From positions 8,556,001-8,620,000 of the forward strand of contig NZ_RBKT01000001.1 of assembly GCF_003633685.1 (NCBI RefSeq): DNA of 64,000 nucleotides. Reading direction: 5' to 3'. The translations under genes and the position numbers were made by a program. Origin of the DNA: Micromonospora pisi (GTDB lineage Bacteria; Actinomycetota; Actinomycetes; Mycobacteriales; Micromonosporaceae). Of the stretch, positions 34,980-43,172 are shown piece after piece; the first letter of the stretch is position 1, and each line of letters starts with the position of its first letter. Below the pieces are notes generated by a model. It was not told the DNA's origin. It ran no database searches and saw only the letters and a program-made list of their open reading frames with translations.

Positions 34980-35624
34980 ATGAATAGTTCCCGCCATGTC
35001 CGCGTGCCGGCCGACGGTCGCGGACCCGGCATCGACCGCAAAGCGCTGTGGGTGGTCAGCGAGCTCGGACTGCCGACCATCGTCAAAGCCTGCGTGTCGT
35101 GCAGGTCCACCCGGCACCGTCCCACCGGGAAGATCCGGGTCAACGCGAACCACAAGCTGCTCGACGTGTGGCTACTGATTGGCTGCGACCTGTGCGGCCG
35201 CACGTCGAAGATCCCCGTCCACGAGCGTGTCAACGTGCGGGCGCTGGACAACGAGCGGCTACTGAGGTTCGAGAACAACGATCCGGCCATGGTGCGACAG
35301 CTGACCATGGACGCGACGCTCGCCCACAAAGCCGCCTACCAGCTCGACTGGACCGGCACCTGGCAGTTGGACACCGACATACCGTTCTACGACCTCCAGC
35401 GCGAGGATGCCGCGCCGCTCGAGGTCATCATCAGGTTCGAGCTCCCGGCACCCGTCCGGGTCGAGAAGCTGCTCACCGCCGGGTTCGGCCTGAGCCGTCC
35501 CGCCGTGCGAGGCATGGTCGACTCCGGGCGCATCCGCCTGCCCCTGCCCATCGACGCCAAGGCCCGCGAGGACTTCACCTTCCTTGTCGTCACCGCCCCA
35601 CCGCTGTCACCCGAGCGGGCATAA
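34980..35624 (+). CDS. DUF1062 protein
   Basis: The 214-residue protein carries the DUF1062 pattern: PTIVKACVSCRSTRHRPTGKIRVNANHKLLDVWLLIGCDLCG (split by a Cys pair on each side, a likely zinc site), then FENNDPAMVRQLTMD. The C-terminal RNA-binding-like stretch is VRVEKLLTAGFGLSRPAVRGMVDSGRI, with S4-like spacing. Function is unknown; the zinc pair and S4-like end suggest an RNA-associated role. The ATG at 34980 is the most downstream one before the conserved part, but no clear ribosome-binding site supports it. Confidence 0.75.
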   Translation: MNSSRHVRVPADGRGPGIDRKALWVVSELGLPTIVKACVSCRSTRHRPTGKIRVNANHKLLDVWLLIGCDLCGRTSKIPVHERVNVRALDNERLLRFENNDPAMVRQLTMDATLAHKAAYQLDWTGTWQLDTDIPFYDLQREDAAPLEVIIRFELPAPVRVEKLLTAGFGLSRPAVRGMVDSGRIRLPLPIDAKAREDFTFLVVTAPPLSPERA

Positions 35625-35628
35625 GGTG

Positions 35629-35664
35629 CCGCCCCACGGCGCGATGACCTGCGCCGTGGGGCGG
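35629..35664 (+). terminator. Terminator after the DUF1062 gene
   Basis: A 14-bp perfect stem (35629-35642 with 35651-35664) with an 8-nt loop follows the stop codon by 4 bp. Confidence 0.85.
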
Positions 35665-36004
35665 CCCGTACCATCCGGCCCGCCGGCGGTCGCGGTCGGC
35701 GGGCCGGCCCAGCGTGCGGCGGCTTACTTGAATGTGCTGGCCTTCGCCCGCACGGACATGCCTGCGTGCGAATCCCTTGCTTCAAAGACCTCCGCTTGGC
35801 TGTCCGCGACATCTAGCCTGAGCGACTACTCCCGCCTCGCGAGCAACGCATCCGCCCTCGGGGCCGGACAGCACCTCTGATCGCGGTCCGCGACGCGGAC
35901 ACCGAACCCGCGCCTTATCGCCCCCGTTGCACACCGCTGCCACGCACGCAGACGGGCGCCCCCTTAAGGCCGGGCGCGGATCGCCTGCGTCATGGCATCA
36001 GCCG
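35665..36004. other. Region without a recognisable gene, left of the composite element
   Basis: Short ORFs here show no conserved motif. Nothing further is supported before the 8-bp repeat that borders the composite element. Confidence 0.5.
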
Positions 36005-36012
36005 ACACAGGC
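36005..36012. repeat. 8-bp direct repeat, left copy (candidate target-site duplication)
   Basis: ACACAGGC abuts the GGGG at the outer end of the left element. The same eight bases abut the outer end of the right element at 40042-40049. Confidence 0.6.
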
Positions 36013-36275
36013 GGGGCTGTCTCGCTAGCGGCTCTGGCTCACTTTCGGTGGTAGCTGGGAGTAGCAGCGCATCTACCTGAGCAGCACCGCTGTCCAAATT
36101 GGTGCAGTCAGAGCAGAAGGTGTAGCGGATCATGGTTGTGACAGCCAGACGGAGACCGATCAGCACCAAAGTGCCAGCGTCAGAGGCTCGCGCGGACGTG
36201 GACGATACCGTTACGGAATGTCACCACCGAGAGTGAGCCAGAGCCGAATGTGAGACAGAGCCCTTAAATCCACAG
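36013..36275 (+). repeat. Miniature inverted-repeat element, left copy
   Basis: The 216-bp core at 36030-36245 begins GGCTCTGGCTCACTTTCGG and ends with its inverted copy. It differs from the right copy at four positions by my count. On the inner side a further end-like sequence (revcomp GGCTCTGTCTCACATTC) and CTTAAATCCACAG are added, and CTTAAATCCACAG also borders the right copy. The ends could be of Tn3 type (about 38 bp from GGGG) or ISL3-like (GGCTCT ends, 8-bp duplication). I cannot decide between them. Confidence 0.85.
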
Positions 36276-36463
36276 ACCCTCCTCGCAGGCGAATTGAGAG
36301 GGGAGGTGGCGTGGATTTGTTGGCTTGGAACTCTTTGCGGACTACCACCGGATCCATCCGAGCGACGAGGGGGCAACGGGCGGCGCCTGCCGGACGAGTA
36401 CGACCGCTGACGGAAGAGAGAAGGGACACCCCTCAAGACCCGTTGACATGCGTTTCAGTCCAG

Positions 36464-36477
36464 TGACAGCGTTGTCA
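36464..36477. promoter_or_regulatory. LacI-family operator upstream of the GH31 gene
   Basis: TGACAGCGTTGTCA resembles the LacI/CcpA-type operator (TGACAACGTTGTCA) and lies 38 bp before the TTG start. A TTGACA hexamer is at 36443-36448. Sugar-responsive control of the glycosidase is likely, though no LacI gene is in the window. Confidence 0.55.
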
Positions 36478-36514
36478 TCGACTCATTTCTTCCATATCAG
36501 ACGAGGGGCGCATC

Positions 36515-39310
36515 TTGCTCTATCGGAGTTCACGGCGCCGCGGCGCGACAGCAGCCGCCGCAGCCGGCATTCTCATCACGGGGCTGATACTCGCTCCGTC
36601 CGCGCCGGCCCAGGCCAGCCACAACAAGGCGCAGGACGAAGCCGTTCGGTCGGGCGACGCACGTTTCGAGGTGCTGTCCCCGACCCTGATCCGCACCGAG
36701 TACCAGAAGGACGGCAAGTTCACCGACGCCGCCACGTTCAATGCCATCGGGCGCGATGATTTCTCCCGTACGCGTTTCACCAAGCACATCGATCACGGCT
36801 GGCTCACCATCGACACCGGTGCGATGACGTTGCGTTACCAGGTTGACTCGGGCACGTTCACCGCCGACAACCTCACCGTGCAGCTCAAGACCGGCAAGCA
36901 GATCGTGCAGGGCAGCCCCTGGGCCGGCCACAGTGCTCCGGACTGCACGTTCGGCGCGCTCTGTGAGGCCGAATCGCTGCAGCTGAGCGGTCCCGGCGTG
37001 GCCACCGACCACCGGGGATATACCGGACGCGGCTTCGCGGCCGGTTTTGCCTCGTCCGGCGACTCGGTCAAGTTCGCGCTCGCTGCTCCAGAAGACGGCA
37101 CCAAGCAGCTCACCGTCCGCTACGCCAACAGCGCTGGCGGCGACGGCCAGACCGTGGCCCGCACCCTGACGGTTCAGGTCGACGGTGACGCCGGCCGCAC
37201 GCTGACGCTGCCGCCCACCGCGAACTGGGACACCTGGGGCCTGGCCAGCGTGCCGGTCGACCTCACTGCGGACCGGCACGAGATCAGCGTCGTGCGGGGT
37301 CCCAACGACTCCGGCAATGTGAACATCGACAGCCTCGCGGTGGCCAACCCGGGTGATTCGTTCCCGGCGCCGGCCACGCCGCAGCCGCAGCCCCTGCGGT
37401 TCGGCACGCTGGGAGAGGCCGAAACCGGCGCGCTGACCGGCGGTGCGAGGCCCGCGAACGACCACAACGGCGCTTCCGGTACGGGATTCCTGGCCGGCCT
37501 GGAAAGCACCACGTCCGCCGACGTTCTCACCGTGACGGATGTTCCGTCCGCGGGTGACTACCAGGTGCAGATCCGCTACGCCAACGGCCAGGCCGGCTCC
37601 CAGCCGAGCCAGGCACGCACCATGTCGGTCACGGCGGGAACGGCGGCGCCGGTCACGGCGACCCTTCCGCCGACCAGCGGGTGGGACTACTGGAACACCG
37701 CCTCCGTCCCGGTCCACCTCAACCGCGGCACCAACACCGTGACGCTGGGTTGCCCCACGGATGCCAGCTGCAACGTCAATGTGGACACGGTCGCCGTCAC
37801 GAGCAAGGACTCCCCGCTGCTCGCCCCGCACGCGCCGCTCGGCGGCTACCGCCGGGGCCTGGACGGCGTGACCGGTTCCGCACTTACCGCTCCGGGCCTG
37901 CTCTACCAGGACGGCTGGTACCTGCTCGACGACTCGGCCTCGGCTCTGAGCAACACCAAGCCCCGGCCCGCCGCCGAGCAGGACGGCTACGTCTTCGCGT
38001 ACGGGCAGGACTTCACCCGTGGTCTGAAGGACCTGTCGACCCTGACCGGGCCCACGAAGCTGCTGCCGAAATGGGCGTACGGGGTGTGGTATTCCGAGTA
38101 CTACGACCGCACCGCGACCGAGTTCCAGAACCTGGTGACCCGGGCCAAGGCCGAGGGTGTACCGATGGATGTGCTTGTCCTCGACACCGACGTCAAGGCG
38201 CCGGACAGGTGGAACGGCTGGAGCATCGACCCCACCCGGATCCCCGACCCGAAGGCGTTCTTCGACTGGGCCAAGAAGCAGGGCCTGCACACCGGCATCA
38301 ACATCCACCCGAGCATCCTTGGCTCGGACCCGAAGTTCGCGCAGGCGCAGGCCACCGCGAAGGGCAAGCTGCAGCGCGTCGGCTGCAACGGCGGTGCCGA
38401 CTGCTACGCGTTCGACTTCGGCGACCCGGACCAGCTCAAGGCGTACATGCAGCTCCACGACGGGATGATCCCGAAGGGCAGCAGGGGCACGGACTTCTGG
38501 TGGTTGGACTGGTGCTGCGACAACACGAAGTCCTCGCTCGCCGGGGTGACTGCGGACGCATGGATCAACCAGCAGTACGCCGACAAGACCGGTTTCGCGT
38601 TCTCCCGGGCGTACGGCGCATTGCAGGCCGGCGGCTACAGCAGCCCGACCCCGGTGTCGACCGGACCGTGGGCCGACAAGCGCACCACGCTGCACTTCAC
38701 CGGCGACACCACCTCCGACTGGCAGACCCTGCAGATGGAGGTCGGCTACACGCCGGGCGAGTCGGCCGCGACCGGACTGGCCGCGGTCAGCCACGACATC
38801 GGCGGGCACACGGGCGGCCTGCAGGAGCCGGGCAGCGAACCGGGCAGCACGAAGCTGCCCGACGACCTCTACGCCCGGTGGGTCCAGTTCGGTACGTTCC
38901 AGCCGATCGACCGGCTGCACTCCAACCACAGCGACCGGCTGCCCTGGCAGTACGGTCCGGTGGCGAGCGCGTCGGCCAAGAAGTTCCTGAACCTGCGGGA
39001 GAAGCTGCTGCCGTACACCTACGCCGCTGCCCAGGAAGCCACGCGCACGGGTACGCCCATTGTCCGTTCGATGTACCTGGCATACCCGAATGAGCAGGCC
39101 GCGTACGCCACCGCCGGCTCCGAGTACCTCTACGGCCCGGACTACCTGGTGGCACCGGTGACGACGCCCGGCAACACCGCCACGACGCCGGTGTGGTTCC
39201 CGCCGGGCAACAGCTGGACCGACATCTTCACCGGGAAGACGTACCGGGGCGGCACCACGCAGAACATCACCACCACGCTGGACACCATGCCGGTGTTCAA
39301 GAAGCACTGA
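36515..39310 (+). CDS. Secreted GH31 glycosidase with two CBM35-like domains, 3'-truncated
   Basis: The 931-residue protein has a signal peptide (ATAAAAAGILITGLILAPSAPAQA) and an N-terminal GH31 beta-domain that begins (FEVLSPTLIRTEYQKDG). Two inserted carbohydrate-binding modules follow (about 150-280 and 300-430, each with AES/AET, LTVRYAN or QIRYANG, and NVNIDS/NVNVDT). The GH31 barrel then has nucleophile D665 in FWWLDW and acid/base D731 in HFTGDT. It acts outside the cell on alpha-glucans or related glycans. The TTG start follows GAGGGG. The protein stops at TMPVFKKH, where relatives continue MPVFVKAGG for another 100 or more residues, so the distal C-terminal domain is lost. Confidence 0.9.
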   Translation: MLYRSSRRRGATAAAAAGILITGLILAPSAPAQASHNKAQDEAVRSGDARFEVLSPTLIRTEYQKDGKFTDAATFNAIGRDDFSRTRFTKHIDHGWLTIDTGAMTLRYQVDSGTFTADNLTVQLKTGKQIVQGSPWAGHSAPDCTFGALCEAESLQLSGPGVATDHRGYTGRGFAAGFASSGDSVKFALAAPEDGTKQLTVRYANSAGGDGQTVARTLTVQVDGDAGRTLTLPPTANWDTWGLASVPVDLTADRHEISVVRGPNDSGNVNIDSLAVANPGDSFPAPATPQPQPLRFGTLGEAETGALTGGARPANDHNGASGTGFLAGLESTTSADVLTVTDVPSAGDYQVQIRYANGQAGSQPSQARTMSVTAGTAAPVTATLPPTSGWDYWNTASVPVHLNRGTNTVTLGCPTDASCNVNVDTVAVTSKDSPLLAPHAPLGGYRRGLDGVTGSALTAPGLLYQDGWYLLDDSASALSNTKPRPAAEQDGYVFAYGQDFTRGLKDLSTLTGPTKLLPKWAYGVWYSEYYDRTATEFQNLVTRAKAEGVPMDVLVLDTDVKAPDRWNGWSIDPTRIPDPKAFFDWAKKQGLHTGINIHPSILGSDPKFAQAQATAKGKLQRVGCNGGADCYAFDFGDPDQLKAYMQLHDGMIPKGSRGTDFWWLDWCCDNTKSSLAGVTADAWINQQYADKTGFAFSRAYGALQAGGYSSPTPVSTGPWADKRTTLHFTGDTTSDWQTLQMEVGYTPGESAATGLAAVSHDIGGHTGGLQEPGSEPGSTKLPDDLYARWVQFGTFQPIDRLHSNHSDRLPWQYGPVASASAKKFLNLREKLLPYTYAAAQEATRTGTPIVRSMYLAYPNEQAAYATAGSEYLYGPDYLVAPVTTPGNTATTPVWFPPGNSWTDIFTGKTYRGGTTQNITTTLDTMPVFKKH

Positions 39311-39545
39311 GACGACGGTCAGTCCCAAACCGGCACCCACCACTGCCAGCCTTTCGATGCCGGCTTCCAGGTTCGGGTCCGGACGCCAGCCGGGTGGGGC
39401 AACCCACCCGGCCGGCGGGCACCAGTTCGTCGGCTGGACCCGATGAGCGTCCCCTCGGACCGGCACGGAATTTCAGAGTCGATGTGACCGGCGAGGCCGG
39501 CGGGCCAGGGACATCCACCCCAGAGACCTGGCGTGCATCCCCATC

Positions 39546-39790
39546 GGGGCCAAGTCCGAGCGCGCGTTCCTCAAGCGGGTGGTCAGGTTCCTCGTCGAGG
39601 ATGCCGGCATCCGTCAGTTCCTCGACGTCGGCACCGGGCTCCCCTCGGCGGACAACACCCACGAGGTCGCGCAGTCCCTTGACCCGCGCTGCCGGGTGGT
39701 CTACATCGACAACGACTCGCTCGTCATGGCGCATTCGGGTCCGCGCGGCAGACGCTCGACTTCTCGCAGTCGATCGATGCTGCGCGTGAT
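39546..39790 (+). pseudogene. Fragment of a DUF574-type SAM methyltransferase
   Basis: The frame reads RAFLKRVVRFLVEDAGIRQF, then LDVGTGLPSADNTHEVAQSL and RVVYIDNDSLVMAHS. This corresponds to residues about 60-110 of the intact paralogue at 55395-56201. After a deletion a TLDFSQS piece (LIDFSQP in the paralogue) appears and the gene ends at the right miniature element. The start and most of the protein are missing. Confidence 0.8.
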
Positions 39791-40041
39791 GGGGTCTGTG
39801 GATTTAAGGGCTCCGGCTCACTTTCGGTGGTGACATTCCGTAACGGTAGCGTCCACGTCCGCGCGAGCCTCTGACGCTGGCACTTTGGTGCTGATCGGTC
39901 TCCGTCTGGCTGTCACAACCATGATCCGCTACACCTTCTGCTCTGACTGCACCAATTTGGACAGCGGTGCTGCTCAGGCAGATGCGCTGCTACTCCCAGC
40001 TACCACCGAAAGTGAGCCAGAGCCGTTAGATCCACACTCCC
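39791..40041 (-). repeat. Miniature inverted-repeat element, right copy
   Basis: The core at 39809-40024 is the inverted copy of 36030-36245, with the same 216-bp length. Its left terminus reads GGGGTCTGTGGATTTAAG and then GGCTCCGGCTCACTTTCGG. Its right terminus (reverse strand) reads GGGAGTGTGGATCTAACGG and then CTCTGGCTCACTTTCGG. The extended ends thus form imperfect inverted repeats of roughly 38 bp. Confidence 0.85.
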
Positions 40042-40885
40042 ACACAGGCATCCGGGGGCGCGCAGGGACCTGAGCTGCTGTGCGCTTGACGGGGCGGGGA
40101 AGGTGTAACGCCCCAGCATGTTGATGTGCGCGTACCCGAGCGGTGACAGGCGGGAGGCGTCCTCGTCGCGGACCTGGTAGCCCTGGCGCGGAGCGCGGTG
40201 ACGGCCAGGCCGATGTAGCGGGTGTTGAAGAGCACGACCGCGTTGAGGACGAGTCCGAGCGCGCCGAGCTGGTCTTCCTGTCCGGCGCGGTAGGGCTGCA
40301 TGATGTCGCCGCGGTGTCCGTGCAGGATCTTGCGGGCCAGGGAGTGTCGGGACTCGCCGATGTTCAGTTGCCGGGTCACGGTACGCCGGTAGGTTTCGTC
40401 GACCGGGTCGACCATGGCCAGCAGGTGCAGGGTCTTGACGATCCGGCCGTACTCAGCCAGGGCTTGACCGAGCGGGGTGGGATGCCCGTCGCGGGTCAGC
40501 ATCCGCAGCAGGTCGTAGGCGCGGACCTGGTTAGTGATCAGGGAGCCGGCCACCCGTAGCATGTCCGGCCAGTGGGTGATGATCCGTTCGAGGCTGACCT
40601 TGTTGCGGGCGATCGCGTTCAGCGGGCCGTAGTCGCCGGCGGCCCGGCCGGGAATGTCGGCACGCCAGAACCCGGTGCCGCCCACATCGGCGATGCGCGG
40701 GGAGAGCCGGTACCCAGCAGCCGAAATAGGCCGAAGACAATGTCCGAGTAGCTGGCCGTGTCGGTCGCCACCATCTCCGGCTTCGGGCCGGCGTCGAGGT
40801 TGAGCAGCGTGTCGAGGACGTAGAGGCTGTCGCGGACGGTGCCGGTGATGATGATCGCGCCGAGGCCGGCGAACTCCTCAACCCC
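40036..40885 (-). pseudogene. Tn3-family transposase, frameshifted C-terminal part
   Basis: Reading right to left, one frame gives GTVRDSLYVLDTLLNLDAG and VATDTASYSDIVFGLFRLLG. A shift near 40700 leads to ADVGGTGFWRADIPGRAAGD and ARNKVSLERIITHWPDMLRV, and then to the conserved C-terminal TnpA helices (GRIVKTLHLL, RRTVTRQLNIGESRHSLARKI, RAGQEDQLGALGLVLNAVVLFNT). A second shift near 40190 precedes SPLGYAHINMLGRYTF. The N-terminal two thirds are missing. The extreme 3' end is cut by the right miniature element. Confidence 0.88.
40042..40049. repeat. 8-bp direct repeat, right copy (candidate target-site duplication)
   Basis: ACACAGGC directly follows the CTCCC end of the right element and is identical to 36005-36012. 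Confidence 0.6.
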
Positions 40886-41008
40886 GCACGTACCGGGTGT
40901 GGCGCCGCTGGCGCTCGCGTCCTCGTAGTGGTGACCGGGCTGCTCCCCGGCCGGGCCGGATCCACCCTGCTCCTCGTTCGGTTCGGTGTGCGCGCTCTCG
41001 CGGTTGCC

Positions 41009-41056
41009 GGCAGGTCCCAGGGCGGCGCGAGACTGCGCGCCGCCCTGGGACCTGCC
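41009..41056. repeat. Perfect 21-bp inverted repeat (48-nt hairpin)
   Basis: Positions 41009-41029 are exactly complementary to 41036-41056 around the 6-nt loop AGACTG. It lies in the gene-free stretch (40886-41198) between the transposase remnant and the RidA gene. It could be a bidirectional terminator or a leftover transposon structure. Nothing else is recognisable in this stretch. Confidence 0.75.
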
Positions 41057-41198
41057 ACCGGCGTGGCTCCCACCCTCGCCGCCAGCGGCCCCACATCGTT
41101 CGGCGTCGGCGTCGGCCCTGTGACCGTCCCCGCGATCCACCTCGCCATCGGCAGCTAGGGCCTGTTCGAAGGTGCGGCGCCCAGGGGAGCATGGGGTG

Positions 41199-41591
41199 AT
41201 GGAGCGTATGCGGCAGACGGTCAGTTCCGGGTCAGCGCTCGAACCCCGGATAGGGTTTTCACGGGCAATTCGTAAAGGTGCCCATGTCGCGGTTGCTGGC
41301 ACTGCTCCCATCGGCGACGACGGAAAGACAGTGGGGCAGGGCGACGTCTACACCCAGACCGTCAGGTGTCTGGATATCGCAGCGGCCGCGCTGGAGGCAG
41401 TAGGGGCATCACTGGAAGATGTCGTGCGAACCCGCGTCATGCTGACCGATGTGAGTCGATGGAGGGAAGCCGCGCAAGCCCACGGGGAGCGGTTCGCATC
41501 GGTCCGTCCAGCGTGCACCTTTGTTGGGGTCGCATGCTTCATCGACCCGGACTGGCTCGTTGAAGTGGAGCTCGACGCCATCCTCGACTAG
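41199..41591 (+). CDS. RidA (YjgF/UK114) family protein
   Basis: The 130-residue protein fits the RidA family in length and motifs: GFSRAIRKGAHVAVAGTAPIG, GDVYTQTVRCLDIAAAALEAVGAS, DVVRTRVMLTDVSRWREAAQAHGERF, and the end VRPACTFVGVACFIDPDWLVEVELDA. RidA proteins hydrolyse reactive enamine/imine intermediates; the Arg in the RPACTFVGV-type segment is the usual ligand contact. The ATG at 41199 (MERMRQTV) follows a GGGGAG; MRQTV at 41208 is an alternative. Confidence 0.9.
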   Translation: MERMRQTVSSGSALEPRIGFSRAIRKGAHVAVAGTAPIGDDGKTVGQGDVYTQTVRCLDIAAAALEAVGASLEDVVRTRVMLTDVSRWREAAQAHGERFASVRPACTFVGVACFIDPDWLVEVELDAILD

Positions 41592-41606
41592 GTCGACATC
41601 CTGCTC

Positions 41607-42371
41607 TCAGGGGCGCGGTCCGAGGAACAGGCCGCCACTTGCGTCGATCACCTGACCGGTGACCCAGCGCGCGGCGTCGGAGGCGAGAAACGCGACTACG
41701 TCGGCGACGTCGTCCGGCCCGCCCAGGCGGCCAAGCGCCGTTCCCTTGACGATGAATTCGGCCAGGCCCGGCGCGTCGAAGGACGATCCGTTGGTCGCGG
41801 TCGCAGTGGCGCCGGGAGCGACAGCGTTCACCGTGATTCCTCGGACCCCGACCTCGCTGGCCAAGGTCATGCTCATCGTCTCGACCGCTCCCTTCGTCAT
41901 GGCGAAGGACGTCTGGTTGGGGAAGGCGCTCCGGGTCGCCACGGACGAGATCGTGATGATGCGGCCACCGTCGCGCAGCAGTGGCAATGCTTGCTGGATG
42001 ATGAAGTACGGCGCTCGTACGTTCACCGCGAAGAGGTGGTCGAACTCCTTCCGCGTCGTGGCGCCGAGCGGGCCCGCGGGCACAGCCGCCGCGTTGTTGA
42101 CGAGGATGTCGAGTGGTCGCCCGGCCAGGCCCGCCTCGACTCCGGTGAAGAGCGTCTCGACGTCGTCCTCCACGCCCAGTTCTGCCCTGACCGCGAGGGC
42201 GGTTCCACCGGTACGTCCGATCTCGTCGACCGTCGCCGTCGCACCGTCCTTGTCCGTGCCGAAGTGCACGATGACCACCGCACCCTTCGCCGCCAGCCGG
42301 GCCGCGATCGCCCGCCCGATGCCGCGCGATGCTCCGGTCACGAGAGCCGTCCTGCCGGTCAGATCACTCAT
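41607..42371 (-). CDS. SDR oxidoreductase with Phe in place of the catalytic Tyr
   Basis: The 254-residue Rossmann protein has VTGASRGIGRAIAARLA, ILVNNAA, ISSVATRS and a C-terminal GGPDDVADVVAFLASDAARWVTGQVIDASGG, all typical of FabG-like SDRs. The usual YxxxK reads FAMTK (SFAMTKGAVET), so the proton-donating Tyr is Phe. It may be inactive, use another donor, or act as a binder. The start MSDLTGRTALVTG is chosen over MGGVGMSD. It is divergent from a TetR gene and shares a 19-bp palindrome. Confidence 0.9.
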   Translation of the reverse strand: MSDLTGRTALVTGASRGIGRAIAARLAAKGAVVIVHFGTDKDGATATVDEIGRTGGTALAVRAELGVEDDVETLFTGVEAGLAGRPLDILVNNAAAVPAGPLGATTRKEFDHLFAVNVRAPYFIIQQALPLLRDGGRIITISSVATRSAFPNQTSFAMTKGAVETMSMTLASEVGVRGITVNAVAPGATATATNGSSFDAPGLAEFIVKGTALGRLGGPDDVADVVAFLASDAARWVTGQVIDASGGLFLGPRP

Positions 42372-42403
42372 GCCAACCCCTCCCAAATGTTAGCTACCAC
42401 CAA

Positions 42404-42422
42404 ACTGGTAGTCACTACCAGT
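42404..42422. promoter_or_regulatory. Operator palindrome between SDR and TetR genes
   Basis: ACTGGTAGTCACTACCAGT is a perfect 19-bp palindrome about the central C at 42413, placed in the 68-bp divergent promoter region. GTGTCTACCA further right repeats part of the half-site. Confidence 0.75.
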
Positions 42423-42439
42423 GCGATAGTGTCTACCAC

Positions 42440-43075
42440 ATGCCCGACCAGCACTCAACCCTGCGAGCCCAACGGAGAGCCGAGACGCAGCGCACGATTC
42501 AGGCGCACGCGGTACGGCTGTTCATCGAGCGCGGATACGACGCCACGACCGTGACCGACGTCGCCGAGGCCGCAGGCGTGTCGCCCATGACCGTGTATCG
42601 GCACTTCCCGACGAAGGAAGACCTCGTGATCGTCGACCAGCACAGCCAGCTCGTCGCCGAGCGGATCGCCGCGTCGTCGGCCGCGCAGCCCCTGGTTCGC
42701 CGCATCGGCGGAGTGCTCATCGACTCGGCCACGATGTTGACCGGAGGCCGTCACGGAGACGATCTGACCGCGAACGAGCAGTTCCTGCTTGCCCGCCTCC
42801 GGCTCATGATCTCGACGCCGGCCTTGCGGGCGAAGCACCTGGACAACCACTACGCCCTACAGCAGGCCATCGTCGACGCCCTCGGGGACGAGGTCACCGG
42901 TCCGGACATGGTGTTCCACGCCCAGGCGGCCGCCAGCGCCTGCCTGGCCGCCATGCACACGGCACTGATGCGTTGGGCCGAGGACGATGGACGGACCGAG
43001 CTGCCCGGATTGATCGCGAAGGCGCTCGCTGCCGCCTTCGGCGATGACACCGTCGACGTCCGCCCTAACGCCTGA
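42440..43075 (+). CDS. TetR-family regulator of the adjacent SDR
   Basis: The 211-residue protein has the TetR DNA-binding domain (RTIQAHAVRLFIERGYDATTVTDVAEAAGVSPMTVYRHFPTKEDLV in short pieces) and a helical C-terminal domain. The ATG at 42440 lies 18 bp after the palindrome, consistent with autorepression. Earlier in-frame starts would cross the operator and are rejected. Confidence 0.93.
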   Translation: MPDQHSTLRAQRRAETQRTIQAHAVRLFIERGYDATTVTDVAEAAGVSPMTVYRHFPTKEDLVIVDQHSQLVAERIAASSAAQPLVRRIGGVLIDSATMLTGGRHGDDLTANEQFLLARLRLMISTPALRAKHLDNHYALQQAIVDALGDEVTGPDMVFHAQAAASACLAAMHTALMRWAEDDGRTELPGLIAKALAAAFGDDTVDVRPNA

Positions 43076-43172
43076 GCGGTACTTTTCGAGGGTTCGTATC
43101 TGCGACCTGGCCGCATCCGGCAGGTCGGCTCCTACGACACGGTGGGTTCCGCGCCACGAACCCCGACGATCG

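Larger units (their letters stand above)
36013..40041. mobile_element. Composite element: two inverted miniature elements flanking a GH31 gene
   Basis: Two near-identical 216-bp modules in opposite orientation bracket the glycosidase gene and a methyltransferase fragment. The outer ends have matching inverted termini (GGGxxTGTxxxxCTAxCGGCTCTGGC) and the 8-bp direct repeat ACACAGGC on both sides. There is no transposase inside. The right end is inserted at the 3' end of a decayed Tn3 transposase gene. Mobilisation in trans by a related transposase is inference. Confidence 0.65.

Noticed and set aside
36211-36429. Small minus-strand ORFs upstream of the GH31 gene
   Set aside because: They cross the miniature-element boundary and lack start signals.
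36530-39466. A 978-codon open frame opposite the GH31 gene
   Set aside because: Low-complexity antisense frame with no domain; the plus strand encodes a clear glycosidase.
39885-40073. 62-codon frame inside the right miniature element
   Set aside because: It runs through the element's terminal repeat into flanking DNA and has no conserved motif.
40886-41158. ORFs on both strands between the transposase remnant and the RidA gene
   Set aside because: They are generated by the long GC-rich palindrome and show no protein-like composition.
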